DNA of 64,000 nucleotides from Taiwanofungus camphoratus (lineage: Eukaryota; Basidiomycota; Agaricomycetes; Polyporales; Taiwanofungaceae), in contig CP021224.1 in NCBI GenBank assembly GCA_003999685.1, positions 806,001 through 870,000 of the forward strand, written 5' to 3'. The position numbers and the translations under genes are program-made. The notes under the pieces are model-generated. The model did not search any database. It was not told the DNA's origin and saw only the letters and a list, made by a program, of their open reading frames with translations. This document shows positions 34,195-47,168 of the stretch, one piece after another. Within the stretch, counting starts at the first letter, position 1, and each line of letters begins with the position of its first letter.

Positions 34195-34231
34195 CCCCAC
34201 ACTCATCCCCGCTTTTCCCCGCTTCCCCCAC
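34195..34231 (+). promoter_or_regulatory. Cluster of CreA/Mig1-type sites or C-rich leader
   Basis: Four matches to the reverse complement of the carbon-catabolite repressor site SYGGRG occur within 37 bp: CCCCAC (34195), CCCCGC (34207), CCCCGC (34217) and CCCCAC (34226). They sit between the TATA box and the ATG, so they may instead be part of a pyrimidine-rich 5' leader, common in well-expressed fungal genes. Confidence 0.35.
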
Positions 34232-34238
34232 TCCACAA

Positions 34239-36131
<1,893 letters not shown>

Positions 36132-36747
36132 ACGTCTGTATTGTTCTTCGGTTGATTTAGGACTTGTTCAGTAGTGCTATCAACGGTCTCGGCTGTGTTT
36201 TGGCCACTATACTTTGATAGATCTATCTGTATAAATACGTGGAGCATGCTGTCAGGTACTCATACTACATAGAAATACCATACCCTATTCATCAATGTCG
36301 ATATCGTCCGGCACTTGGTACCGCCACGAAGTCAAGTTGACGCCCAATTATGATATGGCTCGGCTATTTGATGCCGGAAGTTGGGAGCTGATAAGGATCC
36401 CGCAGTGGTACCAGTATACCAAGGCGTCCAGAAACAGTTGCACTTGACTGGTAAGACCGCTACAGAATTGAAGTACACGATGCATCGCCAGCGATCATTA
36501 AGCATTATGTAAGATCGTCGTGGAAGACTCCATCGTCTTCATACATCCTGCAAACAAACTTGTGTGGCCATGTCAGTCCACACGACGACGAGCAAGTACC
36601 AATATGGGAATCCGTCTCGTCGAATTACGGAATTGACGAAAGAACTACAAGCAGTATCACACAAATTCGATCGAGCATCGAAAACATGCAATTGGTACAC
36701 ACGGCTCATACAGTGCGCAGTGCACAAGTAAAAAACTCGATATTGAC
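36132..36747. other. Downstream flank of xylulokinase
   Basis: The first part should be the xylulokinase 3' UTR. A 50-residue open frame from ATG 36295 (MSISSGTWYRHEVKLTPNYD onward) and another at 36560-36751 are the only readings, with no splice pattern that joins them cleanly. I leave them uncalled. Confidence 0.4.
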
Positions 36748-37262
36748 CTAGAAGCAAGGCAGTCTTACTGAAGGTGATAGAAAAAACTGTGGGTACATGG
36801 GTAAAATGACAAGAGGGCGTACAGACATGGTGACCCCTGGCAACGGTATCACCGGTTGCTTGTTCCCTCGCTTCAATTCAATGACGTCCATAGCACTCGT
36901 TGGAAAGTCGCATGCTGTGACAGAGATCCCAGAAGAATTCACGGCGGGATAAACAAATGAGAACCGTATCTGGCTTCGGCAAAAATGTCCCGAGTTTATC
37001 CAGCCCTGTTAACCATTGAAAGTCTTCAGCGTTGGATACGGTGACTTTGCTAGTGCCCATGAATGTTTCGGAGAACACGGCTGTTCCAGAATTGAAATAG
37101 GAAGTGTGAGAGAAATGGATCCAGCTGAAAATGTAAATTGGGCACGTACTCATCTGGAAGTGGCACCGCTTCAAGTCTACCGCTTGAGGTTCGTCAAAAT
37201 TCGAAACTACGATCATTTGATTGAGATCTGTGAAGGACGTTGTTGCCCATACTAAGCTTCAT
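36748..37262 (-). CDS. Possible small or broken gene
   Basis: The minus strand holds two open frames that read like protein. One (about 37216-36930) contains HTSYFNSGTAVFSETFMGTS and KVTVSNAEDFQWLTGLDKLG. The other (36942-36748) contains VNSSGISVTACDFPTSAMDV and VIELKRGNKQPVIPLPGVTM. They overlap in different frames, and I could not find splice sites that join them cleanly, so this may be a decayed gene or one with a missed intron. The second piece, with its IPLPGVTMSVRPLVI end, is faintly like the last beta-strands of secreted glycosidases; that is a weak impression. No signal peptide is seen. Confidence 0.22.
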
Positions 37263-38010
37263 GAGATAACTTGGGGCTGGATCCCAGTCGCTCGATAGAC
37301 GAGAATTCGGAGTGTACAGGGCTAATGAAGCGAGCAAGGAGACACGACCTCAGCTAGCAAATCCTAGCGAATCCGCAAACACTGGTGGACACCACAGGTC
37401 TTATTTAACCGTCTAAGCCTGTTCATAGCAGCAGAAGTTAATAGCATGGGTTTAGGCAGATTTGGAGGTAACGCTAGCGCAGGCACGTACACACCGCATA
37501 AATCAGGCAGCCAAACGACGCTGCATTACGGTCTTCGCACATCGCAGCTGAGGGGGAGGGAGGGAGGAAATAAAACAGAATAAATTCGAGAATTTTGACA
37601 GAGGCAAGCATCAAGGCCAGTGGAATGTGGAGGTGGACAGCATAGGAGAATGCGAAGTTTCGATTGAGTCCTACTGGAACTATTGCGGGCTGCGCTGAGT
37701 CTCAATGATGTGTGAGACTCCGGCGTTCGCCTAGGCCACCGTAGGACGATGTGGCCACCCCTTTGTCGAAGGCCAAACATGAACTTGCCAGCGCGTTCCT
37801 TGCCTGCCCATTGCTTCACTGTATTTTATTGGCCATCTTGCGACGTCGTTTCCAGTACCTTGAGATTGGCTTGACTTCACAATCGATGCTCTGTGGTGCA
37901 CCATACTCAATGTGATTTGTGCTTGACTTTACGGTGTGAAAATTCTGGAATTGCTTCAACTTTATCTGTTCGGTCTTTCTGTATTTCTGGCGACGGTTCT
38001 GTCTTGGGTT
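37263..38010. other. Non-coding stretch in gene-poor region
   Basis: No gene recognised. A purine-rich run (GAGGGGGAGGGAGGGAGG, 37550-37567) is the only simple-sequence feature. A minus-strand open frame at 37910-38090 could extend the candidate gene to the right if a 34-nt intron is assumed, which is shorter than usual. Confidence 0.4.
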
Positions 38011-38417
38011 TCATGATTCTTTCGGACGACGTGTCAGCCTCACTGCAACACATACAACGGCCGCCGTGGCTGCTGCGAGCATTGCGGCAAGGTCTGACCG
38101 CATCGCGTGTGCATTCTGCGAATTTGCAGTAGGACGATTTCTGGGCTCACCGACTTCTCTCGGTGGGTTCATTTCCTGCTCTTGATATTGGCAGATCATG
38201 AAGTTGCGATAGCTTTGGGATAACCTGAGTGTCAATCACATTGCAGTTCCGGGTGCGTGTCGCACATTTTTGCATCATTCTGTCTATTCCTCTTCGTTCT
38301 TGATGCCGACCTCAAATCGTTGGTCATTCTGTTGGACTGACCTTGGGGCGTATTTGCAAGTGGCGGTGTCTCTTTGAAATCAGGACGTTTGGCTCTTGGA
38401 GCTCTTGGGGCACACAT
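38011..38417 (-). CDS. Candidate small basic protein, unrecognised
   Basis: Two minus-strand open frames join in phase if a 41-nt GT-AG intron is removed: exon 1 (from ATG 38417) reads MCAPRAPRAKRPDFKETPPL and LRSASRTKRNRQNDAKM, exon 2 continues LSQSYRNFMICQYQEQEMNP and ends with a hydrophobic stretch, DLAAMLAAATAAVVCVAVRL, then TRRPKES. That gives about 120 residues: a very basic N-terminal half, then one possible membrane segment with a basic end. The intron is near the lower size limit for basidiomycetes. No family is recognised and no TATA box is evident, so confidence is low. Confidence 0.25.
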
Positions 38418-39232
38418 TCATTTTGAGTCTTGATCACACTGTTAGCTTGTCAAATTTCTTGTCTTGATTCCCTCATGGAAATTCAGTCAGAGGTCGTTCA
38501 TGGTTGAAAGATGATTTGATGGCGCGACTCACCTCGCGTCTTTGACGGCGGCGTGTGACGAGTGACGTGACGTCGGGTCACGTAAGATCGCGCCACACAA
38601 CCCCGGCCACAGGCGATTGCACTGCCAATGAACGACCGCAATGAACTTGAAGCAGTTCGTTACGCTCGCACGCATTGCGAATAGTTTGCGCACAGGATCC
38701 GTGGATGCGTGCATGTGAAGGGTGGATGCGGTCGCATTTTCTGTTTAGGGCCGCCACCTTATGGTGTTCTCAGAATGCCACGGCGCACCTCGTATTATGG
38801 TGTTAAGCTGATTCTTGGTGGTTAGGTGCACTGTGTATGTGCAGATGGAAGAAAATGCGAAAGCATGTTTAGACGGCGTTTCGGATGACATCGCTCACTC
38901 GATTCATGCCACACGACCCTCTCTGCGGTTGCACGAGGTCGGCGAGTGGTTGCCAGAACGAAAGTGCTCCTTGTTCTAACGACTTGGGGGAGGTTTCGCA
39001 AGCTGTCGCATCGTGCGCGAGCTGGGCCCGACAACTTTGTCGAGCACCGTGACGCGCAGAGTTTGAGTTGCTCAAGGTCTCTCGATGTTCGCGGAGGCAT
39101 TTTCACCAGGTGCGCGGAAGTAAATATACAACGTGTGGGGTCGTCGCGGCGCAGTATCGCGCACGTCTAACCTTATGCAGGCAATTTTCTCCGCTTTATG
39201 GGACTTCTACTTCTGTTTGGGCCTCGCCACTC
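38418..39232. other. Upstream region of the 39.4 kb candidate gene
   Basis: GC-rich in parts, with overlapping chance open frames on both strands (38822-39106 minus is the longest). No protein family or splice pattern supports a gene. Confidence 0.4.
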
Positions 39233-39239
39233 TATAAAA
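39233..39239 (+). promoter_or_regulatory. TATA box of 39.4 kb candidate gene
   Basis: TATAAAA follows a GC-richer block and precedes a pyrimidine-rich leader. No ATG occurs between this box and 39401, as expected of a true 5' leader. Confidence 0.5.
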
Positions 39240-39400
39240 TTGAGCAGAGGCCACCATCTTCCTCCTTGTCATCTCTACTGAAGACCATTTCCTCTTTCTG
39301 TTCTTTCTATTCTTTTGCCACTTCTCTCTCGATCGCTACTTCCTATCTTTTTGGATATCCAGTCTATTATTACGGCGGTCTGCTATCCTTCGCCTCGCGT

Positions 39401-40029
39401 ATGCGCACGGCGGCGCACTTTGAGCACAACATATTCATGGTTGAATTAGTGTCGCTTCGGCTTCCTAGTTATCGTGGTAGTTATGTGAGACGATATCACC
39501 CATACCCCATGTCTTCGCGCCACCAGAAACACAATAACTACATCATGGTGGGTCAGTTCAGATATTTCGAGCTTCAGAACAGGATCAGATGAATGTGCTC
39601 CTATCATTCAGGACTCTACTCCAGTGACAAGTGCAGATGGCTGGGTTCGTGACCTGCCGTCTGCAGCATCTCTGGTATGTCGGAGGCTTTATTCCTGGAG
39701 ACTCTGTTCGGAGAACAAAAAGCTGACCACCGTAAAACACAGGGTATCCTTCGTAGCCGTGATAATGGTTCAAATGCAGACGTCTCGACTTTGAACCTCG
39801 ACCATCATTCTATTGCGCCGGGCGAGCATACATGCGAGCGGGATGAGAAACGTCAGAAACTATCAGTCATGGTCATGGTAAGCTCTCTTAGTTGTTCTAA
39901 ACCTTTGTTTTGCCAATATGGCCTATAACTGTTCATCAGAGTATCATGCTCGCGTTGAGACGCAGATACCAAGCCGTTCTCGGAGTGAAAGATTGGCTAC
40001 TGACTCCCAAAATGAACCTAATGAAATGA
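39401..40029 (+). CDS. Candidate four-exon gene, unrecognised
   Basis: The first ATG after a clear TATA box (168 bp upstream) opens exon 1, 39401-39547. Exons 39612-39674, 39743-39877 and 39940-40029 follow. The first three exon lengths (147, 63, 135 nt) are multiples of three, all introns are GT-AG and 62-68 nt, and the joined frame is open: HQKHNNYIM joins DSTPVTSADGWVRDLPSAAS, then GILRSRDNGSNADVSTLNLD, HSIAPGEHTCERDEKRQKLS and finally IMLALRRRYQAVLGVKDWLL. About 144 residues. An alternative acceptor for the last exon would open a longer frame ending in a hydrophobic stretch (ISYSCIITLVVAISIQLS), so the C-terminus is unsure. No domain is recognised. The consistent splice pattern is the main evidence; codon content is unremarkable. 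Confidence 0.45.
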
Positions 40030-43000
40030 GCAAAACTCACCTTGATATTCTACAAGTCGAAGAGAGCCTGCTACTAGCGTCGCGGAACAGGATTGAAAAG
40101 CATATCTCGTATTCTTGCATAATCACACTTGTTGTAGCTATATCTATCCAGCTTTCTTGTCTATATGTTTCTCAACCGTGTACTCAATCTTCTTAGTGTC
40201 CCTTTCCTATTTCAGATTCTAGGCTCAGTTGTAGCGACTCCTTGTGGGATGAGGTCTTTGTGTGTGAAGCTCTCAGTACTTGCGTCGGCAACCTGTGACT
40301 TGGTTTCAATTCATCCAAACTCTGATCAAAGAGTGAGGGTTCGGACAATGCAGACTATACTTGACATGTGGAGGGTAGATCGCGAAGCGAGACGTGGTTG
40401 CAATGTTGGACTCGACGGATGCGTTCTGACTTGTTTCTAGGTGAAAATTTTGGGTTCATGATAGGATGAATGTATTCCACTATTAAGCAACCAGTGCGAC
40501 GGTGACCTCAATAAAGGAACTAGCACAACTTCAGACTCACGAAATGGTGCAATCTGCAGGTACGAGTCTCGATTGACTATGGCGCTGCTGGTCCGTTGGG
40601 CTGAGAAACATTGCGTAAGTAGATGTAGGAGAGCAGCGAACTCTGCGCAAGTTCTGATTATCTAGTTATGACGAACCTGTTGGGTCTGTGACCACACTCG
40701 CACGACTTGTATAGGGTGTGGATGGTGATCGGTGATGACTACATGCTACCATGGCTCACATACAGGAGGACATCAAGACATGCTTTGACGAATTCCGGGT
40801 ACTGCAGATTGGAATGCCCGTGACAACAGAAAGAATGGAATTCGAGGTTGACAGTCCATGAAAAAGAGATACAATGACAAGGCAGACTGGTCGTATGACG
40901 AAGCCCATTTGAATTGCGGAGATGGCTCTGGAATTTTGTAAGATGTGATGGATGATGTCGTCCTGCCAGTGCTGCGGTAATGGTCATTCACCGTGTGCTC
41001 ATTAACATTAATACTGCTTTTTTACTAGGAAATACGCATCCCCGTTTGCGTACGGTGCATTATGGGTCCTCAGGCCAGAAATTGGGTGAATAATACAATC
41101 ATGACAGCGCGTGTGAGCGGTGGGCGATGATCGTGCTCTTACTGACTCACAACCTGAATATTCACGGTGTGACGTTCGCATTCGGATACCGCAAGAGACA
41201 CTGATACACCGGTGAGACCATCCTCTCAAGTCCAGAGCTTGTAGACCTGGCCTGACCTTCGCGTATCGGCGTAATGCTACAGCCTTGTTCCTGGCCCAAA
41301 CCATAGAGATAGGGCGGCATTTTAGAACTGAAAAAACAAATACTGAATCACTGACATGCAGGGTTTTAGGCTTGACGTGCAAGGCTACGCACAGTTTGGG
41401 CAAGAGCAGGGTTGTTGCTGTCTGCACTGGCATCACCGTTTCCATTTGACAGCGTCTACAGGAGGGGCTTCACGGTTGATCTGTGGCAGGTGCAACGCCT
41501 TTCTGGGCAAGTGCTCAGTCCTTGCATTGCGTGGATCTTCAAGGCCTCAAAAACTAACGACTGGGGCGCTCAGAAGGCGGCCACAATGTATAGCGAAGCC
41601 ATCGGCACCGTGACTGACTAGACGAGCGAGGCCTCTGTTATGTGACCAGGGGTGTGACCATCTGTGATCGGTATGACGTAATATTTTCAAACTCGATCAT
41701 TGACTTGTCATCAGTCGAAACAGGATTTGTGCGGAGAGGCACATGGATCTGTCGCGGACATGAGAATCTATCTGGACATTCGACCCGTAGGTACAGAAAA
41801 CAAGTGTTTTGCATTATGCATCAGCCACCCCTTCAGGAATATTGCACTAGGTAGCCGAGCATGCGTATCTCGGCCAGACTCAAATGCGCGGTAATGACTC
41901 AGCCTGCGCCCTGACCGAAGGGAACCCCACATCGAGACGCAGAATTTGAAGAGTGCTAACTGCGTATCAAAGCCTGTCGGAACGTGTGAGTGACTCCGAA
42001 TAATCAACGGAGGAGCGCTTAAGGGTGAACCGGGTCTCAAGTTTTCCGGTGTTGGTACGTAGCTTATGGCAGCCGTACTTGCTCGGCTTCGGCTTGATTT
42101 ACGACTCGCCTCAAGCAGGACACCCAAGGTATCACCCCCCCGATGCTTAAGATCATAGAAGCTGTGTGAGTATCGCTGGTCATAGATTCATAATTAACAA
42201 CCGATGAGTCGATTTTCTTTCGCGGAACATTAGCGCCACTCGTCCTGTCTCAGAGCCATGAATGTGGTGTTGTCGAACCGGTTGACAGAAACTCGCTATC
42301 GCTGTCGTAGGACCTCGGAGGTAAGGACACAGACGCAATCTACCGCAGAAACTGCTAAGGTCTACTTCTGCCGGTTCAAAAGGCGCCTGCCGCGGCAACA
42401 AGATCCTTCGTTTTCGGAGAGGTGTCCGATATAGGCGCCACGGATTCGGAATCTCCTGAGCGCTATTTTTATAGGGCGCTTCAATATTAACTGATGTGAC
42501 AGTCTCGAGATGCCAGGATTCAACAGCGACAACCGTCGCGCCGGCGCATACTGTGTATCAATGACGAATTCGACCACCTCGATTCGGATGCAAGACGCAG
42601 CTCACCGTTTCGCGTGGTACCTGGCCATTCACGAGACAACTTACGGCTGAACGGCGTGGCAACCCCAGACGCTGAAAGATAAGTCTACTGTGATGCCATA
42701 CCATCATTTCGTCGTGTTCTAAATGGCGCAGTGCGCGGTTGCACCCACAAACTGTACAACCGCTGTTCATAACGGTTCTACGACAGAAACAGATAACTGG
42801 TGGATAGTATCGAGCGTCATGAAGTCGGCTGTCCCCCGCACAGCTTGTTCTACGAAGGCCGACAGCATGACAAATGCGTGACCGTACTTCATGAAGCTGC
42901 ATCAGTGGCGACCTGGTGAGTATCAGGGAGTTTCCCACCGCTACTGTGCCGTTTTCAGCAAATCTGTATTTCATGACGCGTACTCAAGGGATATCTTGAC

Positions 43001-43243
43001 AAATGGACGAATGCCTCTTGCTACAGAGCGTCGCGACCCTGCGCGGTCGTACGCACGTCAGAATCGAAACGCTCGATGTATATGCGCCCAGGTGGACGAG
43101 ATCCCGTTTCTGACCGCAGTGCCTCAAATTTGACATGATACTGTAAGGCTCACCTGCGGGCGAGAGTCGTCCATGCGACTATCGGTGTCGAGATTAAGGC
43201 ACTGTACTTATGCTTCTTCCCACCCTCATCCCAAGTAAAGCGG
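40030..43243. other. Gene-poor stretch before laccase
   Basis: 3.2 kb without a gene I can support. Open frames up to about 145 codons occur on both strands (41008-41445 and 42558-42974, minus), but they overlap opposite-strand frames, lack splice support and resemble nothing known. I see no terminal inverted repeats or tRNA-like boxes. The final few hundred bases should include laccase control elements. Confidence 0.45.
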
Positions 43244-43250
43244 TATATAA
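43244..43250 (+). promoter_or_regulatory. TATA box of laccase gene
   Basis: TATATAA lies 81 bp before the laccase ATG, after GC-richer sequence. It fits the core promoters of secreted basidiomycete enzymes. Confidence 0.6.
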
Positions 43251-43324
43251 GACAGACAAAACATTGCTCAGTCCCCCATCACATTCGATTTCAGTTTCTA
43301 ATAGTTGTTCCTCTCGCAACCGGG

Positions 43325-45671
43325 ATGGCCAACCTTCGCCTTCTCTCTGTTATTATAGCACTTAGTCTTTCCTTTGATGCCTTGGCCGCTATAGGTCCAA
43401 CCGGTAATCTGACCATCTCAAATGGAAATGTTAATCCCGATGGCTACAGTCGCTCTGCTGTGCTGATTGGCGGATCCACCCCTGGTCCTCTCGTCCAAGG
43501 CAACATGGTAGGATGGACGTCTGATTCTCTGCACAACTGAACTGACGCCTATGTCTGATGTTAGGGAGACAACTTCCAGCTTAACGTCATTAACCAGCTT
43601 TCTGACACGAGCATGGTGACTTACACCACAGTTGTAAGTCTTGTCATGTGCAGTTGAGTCTCATTTTACGTCTCTGACCATTATTCTTGGGACTCGTGGC
43701 GATGCCACTCAGCACTGGCATGGCATAAACCAACTTGACAGCAATTGGGCAGATGGGGCTGCTCTCGTTACCCAGTGTCCGATCATTACTGGTGACTCGT
43801 TCTTGTACAATTTCAATGTTCCGAACCAAGCTGGTGAGCGCTGTGCTGATCGAGTAACAATTAACATCTATTAATACAGCATCAGGCACCTATTGGTATC
43901 ACAGTCATGTCGGTAACCAGTATTGTGACGGTCTGAGAGGTCCTTTGGTTATCTACGACCCGAATGATCCCCACAAAAGCTCGTATGATGTCGATAATGG
44001 TGACTCCTACTATCCGGATTAACTGTGCACGCTGCTGAGCGAGATTTGTGAAGAAACAACGATTATCACATTGACTGACTGGTACCACGCACCTGCGGCC
44101 ACCCTTTCGCCTCCATTGTACGCTCTTTATTCCGATAAATGCAGTGCTTTGGTTCTCACATATATTCCTTTTCCCTACAGCACCCCGGACTCTGTTCTGA
44201 TCAACGGTCTAGGCCGCGCAAATGACAGTTCAAATGCCTCCCTCGCTGTCATCACTGTCACCAAAGGCTTGCGGTACGTGCCAGACTGATAATAATAGCA
44301 GGGACAGAGCCGATTCATCACCGTGTATAGTTACCGATTCCGTCTTATTCAGATGGCTTGCGACGCCAACTTCGTCTTTTCCATCGATAGTCATGACATG
44401 ACGATTATCGAAACTGACGGCGAGAACACTGCGCCCCTGACCGTCGACTCCATGCAGGTCTATGCAGCACAGCGGTACTCTTTCATTGTATGTCTTTATT
44501 CCCTTAGAGAATACGGCTTAGAAGCTTGCATCATTGCTATATGCGGCCTCGTACTAACAATGCCACTGCACTATCTTAGCTCAACGCTTCTCAACCAGTT
44601 GACAACTACTGGATCCGGGCCGTCCCTGACGCCTCGATACCTACTGGCTTCGCTATCCTTCGCTATGAGGGTGCACCAAATGAGGATCCTACGACTCAAC
44701 AGGTTGCATCGTCCAACCCTCTCAGTGAGAGTAATCTACACCCCTTTAGTGACCCTGCACCGGTATGTGTGTGTTGTTTTGTGTTCGTGATCATATAAGT
44801 CATAATCATCCATCATTAGCCACCTTTCGACCCCAGCCAAGACATGGCTCTGAACCTGGAGTTCACTGTCGTATGGCCTTCTTATCTCACTAGCCGAATT
44901 CTACCTGATGTCGTTCATAATCATATGTAGAACACCACCACTAGCGAATTCTTCGTTAACGGAGTACGCTACGTCTCTCCTTCCACACCCATCCTTATGC
45001 AAATCCTCAACGGGACCAGTCCCTACGACTTGTTGCCGAAAGGCAGCATTTATCCTATACAACGCAACCAGACTGTTCAGGTCTCTATGCCTGGCGGTCT
45101 TCTTAATATCTCACATCCTATGCATCTGCACGGAGTAAGTGCCCGTAGCCGGGTGATCTCATGGTATACTGACCGGAAACTTCCAGCATACCTTCTCTGT
45201 TATCAGGAGCGCAGGCAGCGACGCCCCGAACGATCAGAACCCTGTCCGTCGTGACACCGTCAACATCGGGTCAAGCAGCGACAATGTTACCATCCGCTTC
45301 ACGGTACGTGATGTTGTCTCACACTCCACTAGATGCTTGCTTTTCGAACTGGGGCTGAGATCATTGTGGAAATAGGCTGATAACCCGGGACCATGGTTCC
45401 TCCACTGCCACATTGACTTTCATCTCGTGGAGGGTTTCGCTATCGTCTTCGCGGAGGACACAGGAGATGTTGCTAGCACAGAGAACATCCCTAGTGAGTA
45501 TCACCTCTCTGAGAAACGGTGTTGCGTGACGAAGTTGACCATGAATAAAATTATGCAGCTGCTTGGAATCAACTCTGTCCTGCATATGATCAACAGGCTG
45601 CTCAGGTTGCTGCTCACAAGCGGGCCCACAACTCCCGCATGATTCGTCATCGTCGTTCGATCGAATACTGA
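43325..45671 (+). CDS. lcc: Laccase (secreted multicopper oxidase)
   Basis: Oxidises phenols and aromatic amines with four copper atoms, reducing O2 to water outside the cell; used in lignin modification, pigment and stress. ATG 43325 opens a signal peptide ([20 protein letters not shown]). About eleven exons join in phase, giving about 520 residues. All four copper motifs are present: [47 protein letters not shown] then HTFSV, and [20 protein letters not shown]. Ten residues after the Cys of the last motif is Phe, the axial position at the type 1 copper, as in high-potential Trametes-type laccases. The stretch HLVEG differs from the usual HLEAG. A 54-nt intron with donor GTGACT near 43999 is needed to join YDVDN to [12 protein letters not shown]. 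The gene looks intact and stands alone between two gene-poor stretches. Confidence 0.96.
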
Positions 45672-47112
45672 TTGGCTCCTTTTCTATCTTCAAGTAGTTG
45701 CTCTTACTTTGAAGGACGCGCATTCGATGCCTACTTAATCTTATTCTTTTTATTTACTAGAAGGGTCTTGCGATGGATTTTGGGCGTGCCGTGGTTTTAG
45801 AATTAATGTATCGCTGGGTGTTGAAGAATATTTCTTTATTTACTACCCCTTCTCCATCTTATCTATTAAACTGATTTGCTACGCTCCTTGATCTGTAGAC
45901 AGAGATACGTCCTCTATTAGTAGACTACCCACAGTCATTCAGTACATACTAACTATCGACCCTACTCAGCTATTTATACTTGTCGAAGAAATATATGCAT
46001 GAGATTGCCATAAACTTTTGTTGTTTTACACCATCCCATTTTGACAGTTGCTAGTGTTGTCTGGTTGAGGAATCATCTTATGCTTGAATCCTTTGCAATA
46101 CCACCTCCAATCCTTTGAGTGCAAAACAGCCAGTTACAAATATTTCAGCAGGTGCGACTAGAAATCCGAGGCACAACGCATCTCATTGCGAGAGTAGAAA
46201 TCAATATGAATACAAAATCATCCCAGAGTTAGTAAGGGCATGAGTTACACATCTAAATATGTTTAGATATGAAATGAAGGCAAGTGGCAATATGAGAAAG
46301 ATGTATGGCGATCATAAACCGTGAAGAACTTCATAGAAAGAAGATCCCACTTCTCAAAGTCGCCCATCCTCTGATGATTAGGCAGATAGATGTGAGTTCG
46401 TCTCGGCGCTTCACCAGAACCGGTGCAGGGTGGATGCGTGATGTTACTGCCCGGGCAGAAAGAGGCCAGTTAATGAGAGATGAAAGATTAAGAGATGCAG
46501 AACAACTCATGCTCAATGCACGGTCGAATAAAAAGAATGGTGTCGGGACCATAGTCGTATTTACCAAACCAAGAGCGGTATGACATGTAACAAGAGTACC
46601 AAACAAAATTTGCTCGATCTTTTATGGTAGCTGAGCGACTAACAGAAGCAAACAACGCGGTACACGATCAGGTGATGAGCCATGATCGCGACGCGGGGAA
46701 CTGGAGTTTGAATCCTTGTTGAACTTGGTGTCCATCGTGATTCGACGCTGCTCCGGCCACCTGTTGATTATCTTAATGATACGTCCACGCGGTTGAAGAC
46801 TCCACCATGTGTTCTCTATGTTGAATGTCAAGCTGCTGGAGCCGGTCGACCCACACACATCGTAGCAACTCTTCATGGCCATGCCAACGAATCTCAACTT
46901 GGGACCAGATATTTCTATCTGCCCTCGTTTACAAAAAATATGATGTTTTAGCCAGAACTCTGGCATGGCGCAGAATATTCCGCTTGCCTGTCAGACCTCA
47001 GTTTGTATTCATTTTCGCACGTGCCTTCGTGTATCCTTACCTGGGTCAGCGAGCCTCCAGAAAGAAGGTATCGTGAGAGAGAAAGGGGGTGATGGTTGAG
47101 TTTCGAACATGA
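45672..47112. other. Gene-poor stretch after laccase
   Basis: Laccase 3' UTR and about 1.3 kb with no supported gene. Two open frames on opposite strands overlap at 46305-46606, and a minus frame at 46622-46966 is of ordinary length. A sequence with tRNA A-box and B-box resemblance at about 46626-46715 does not fold into a proper T arm. Confidence 0.45.
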
Positions 47113-47119
47113 TATATAA
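47113..47119 (+). promoter_or_regulatory. TATA-like box of W-rich gene
   Basis: TATATAA lies 56 bp before the ATG at 47169. The distance is short but workable for a fungal gene. Confidence 0.35.
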
Positions 47120-47168
47120 TTCAAACACTGTCGGGCTGCATCTCGACATCTTCTCCTCACCCACCACC

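Noticed and set aside
36295-36447. 50-codon plus-strand frame beginning MSISSGTWYRHEVKLTPNYD
   Set aside because: No plausible splice donor joins it to the next frame, and the only nearby donor follows an in-frame stop.
41008-41445. 145-codon minus-strand open frame
   Set aside because: No family resemblance, no splice support and an overlapping plus-strand frame of similar quality.
42558-42974. 138-codon minus-strand open frame before the laccase
   Set aside because: The predicted protein has no domain, signal or composition like a real protein and overlaps other chance frames.
46626-46715. A-box-like and B-box-like pair resembling a tRNA or tRNA-derived SINE
   Set aside because: The T arm does not pair (5' TGGAG against CCTTG) and there is no clear SINE tail or target duplication.
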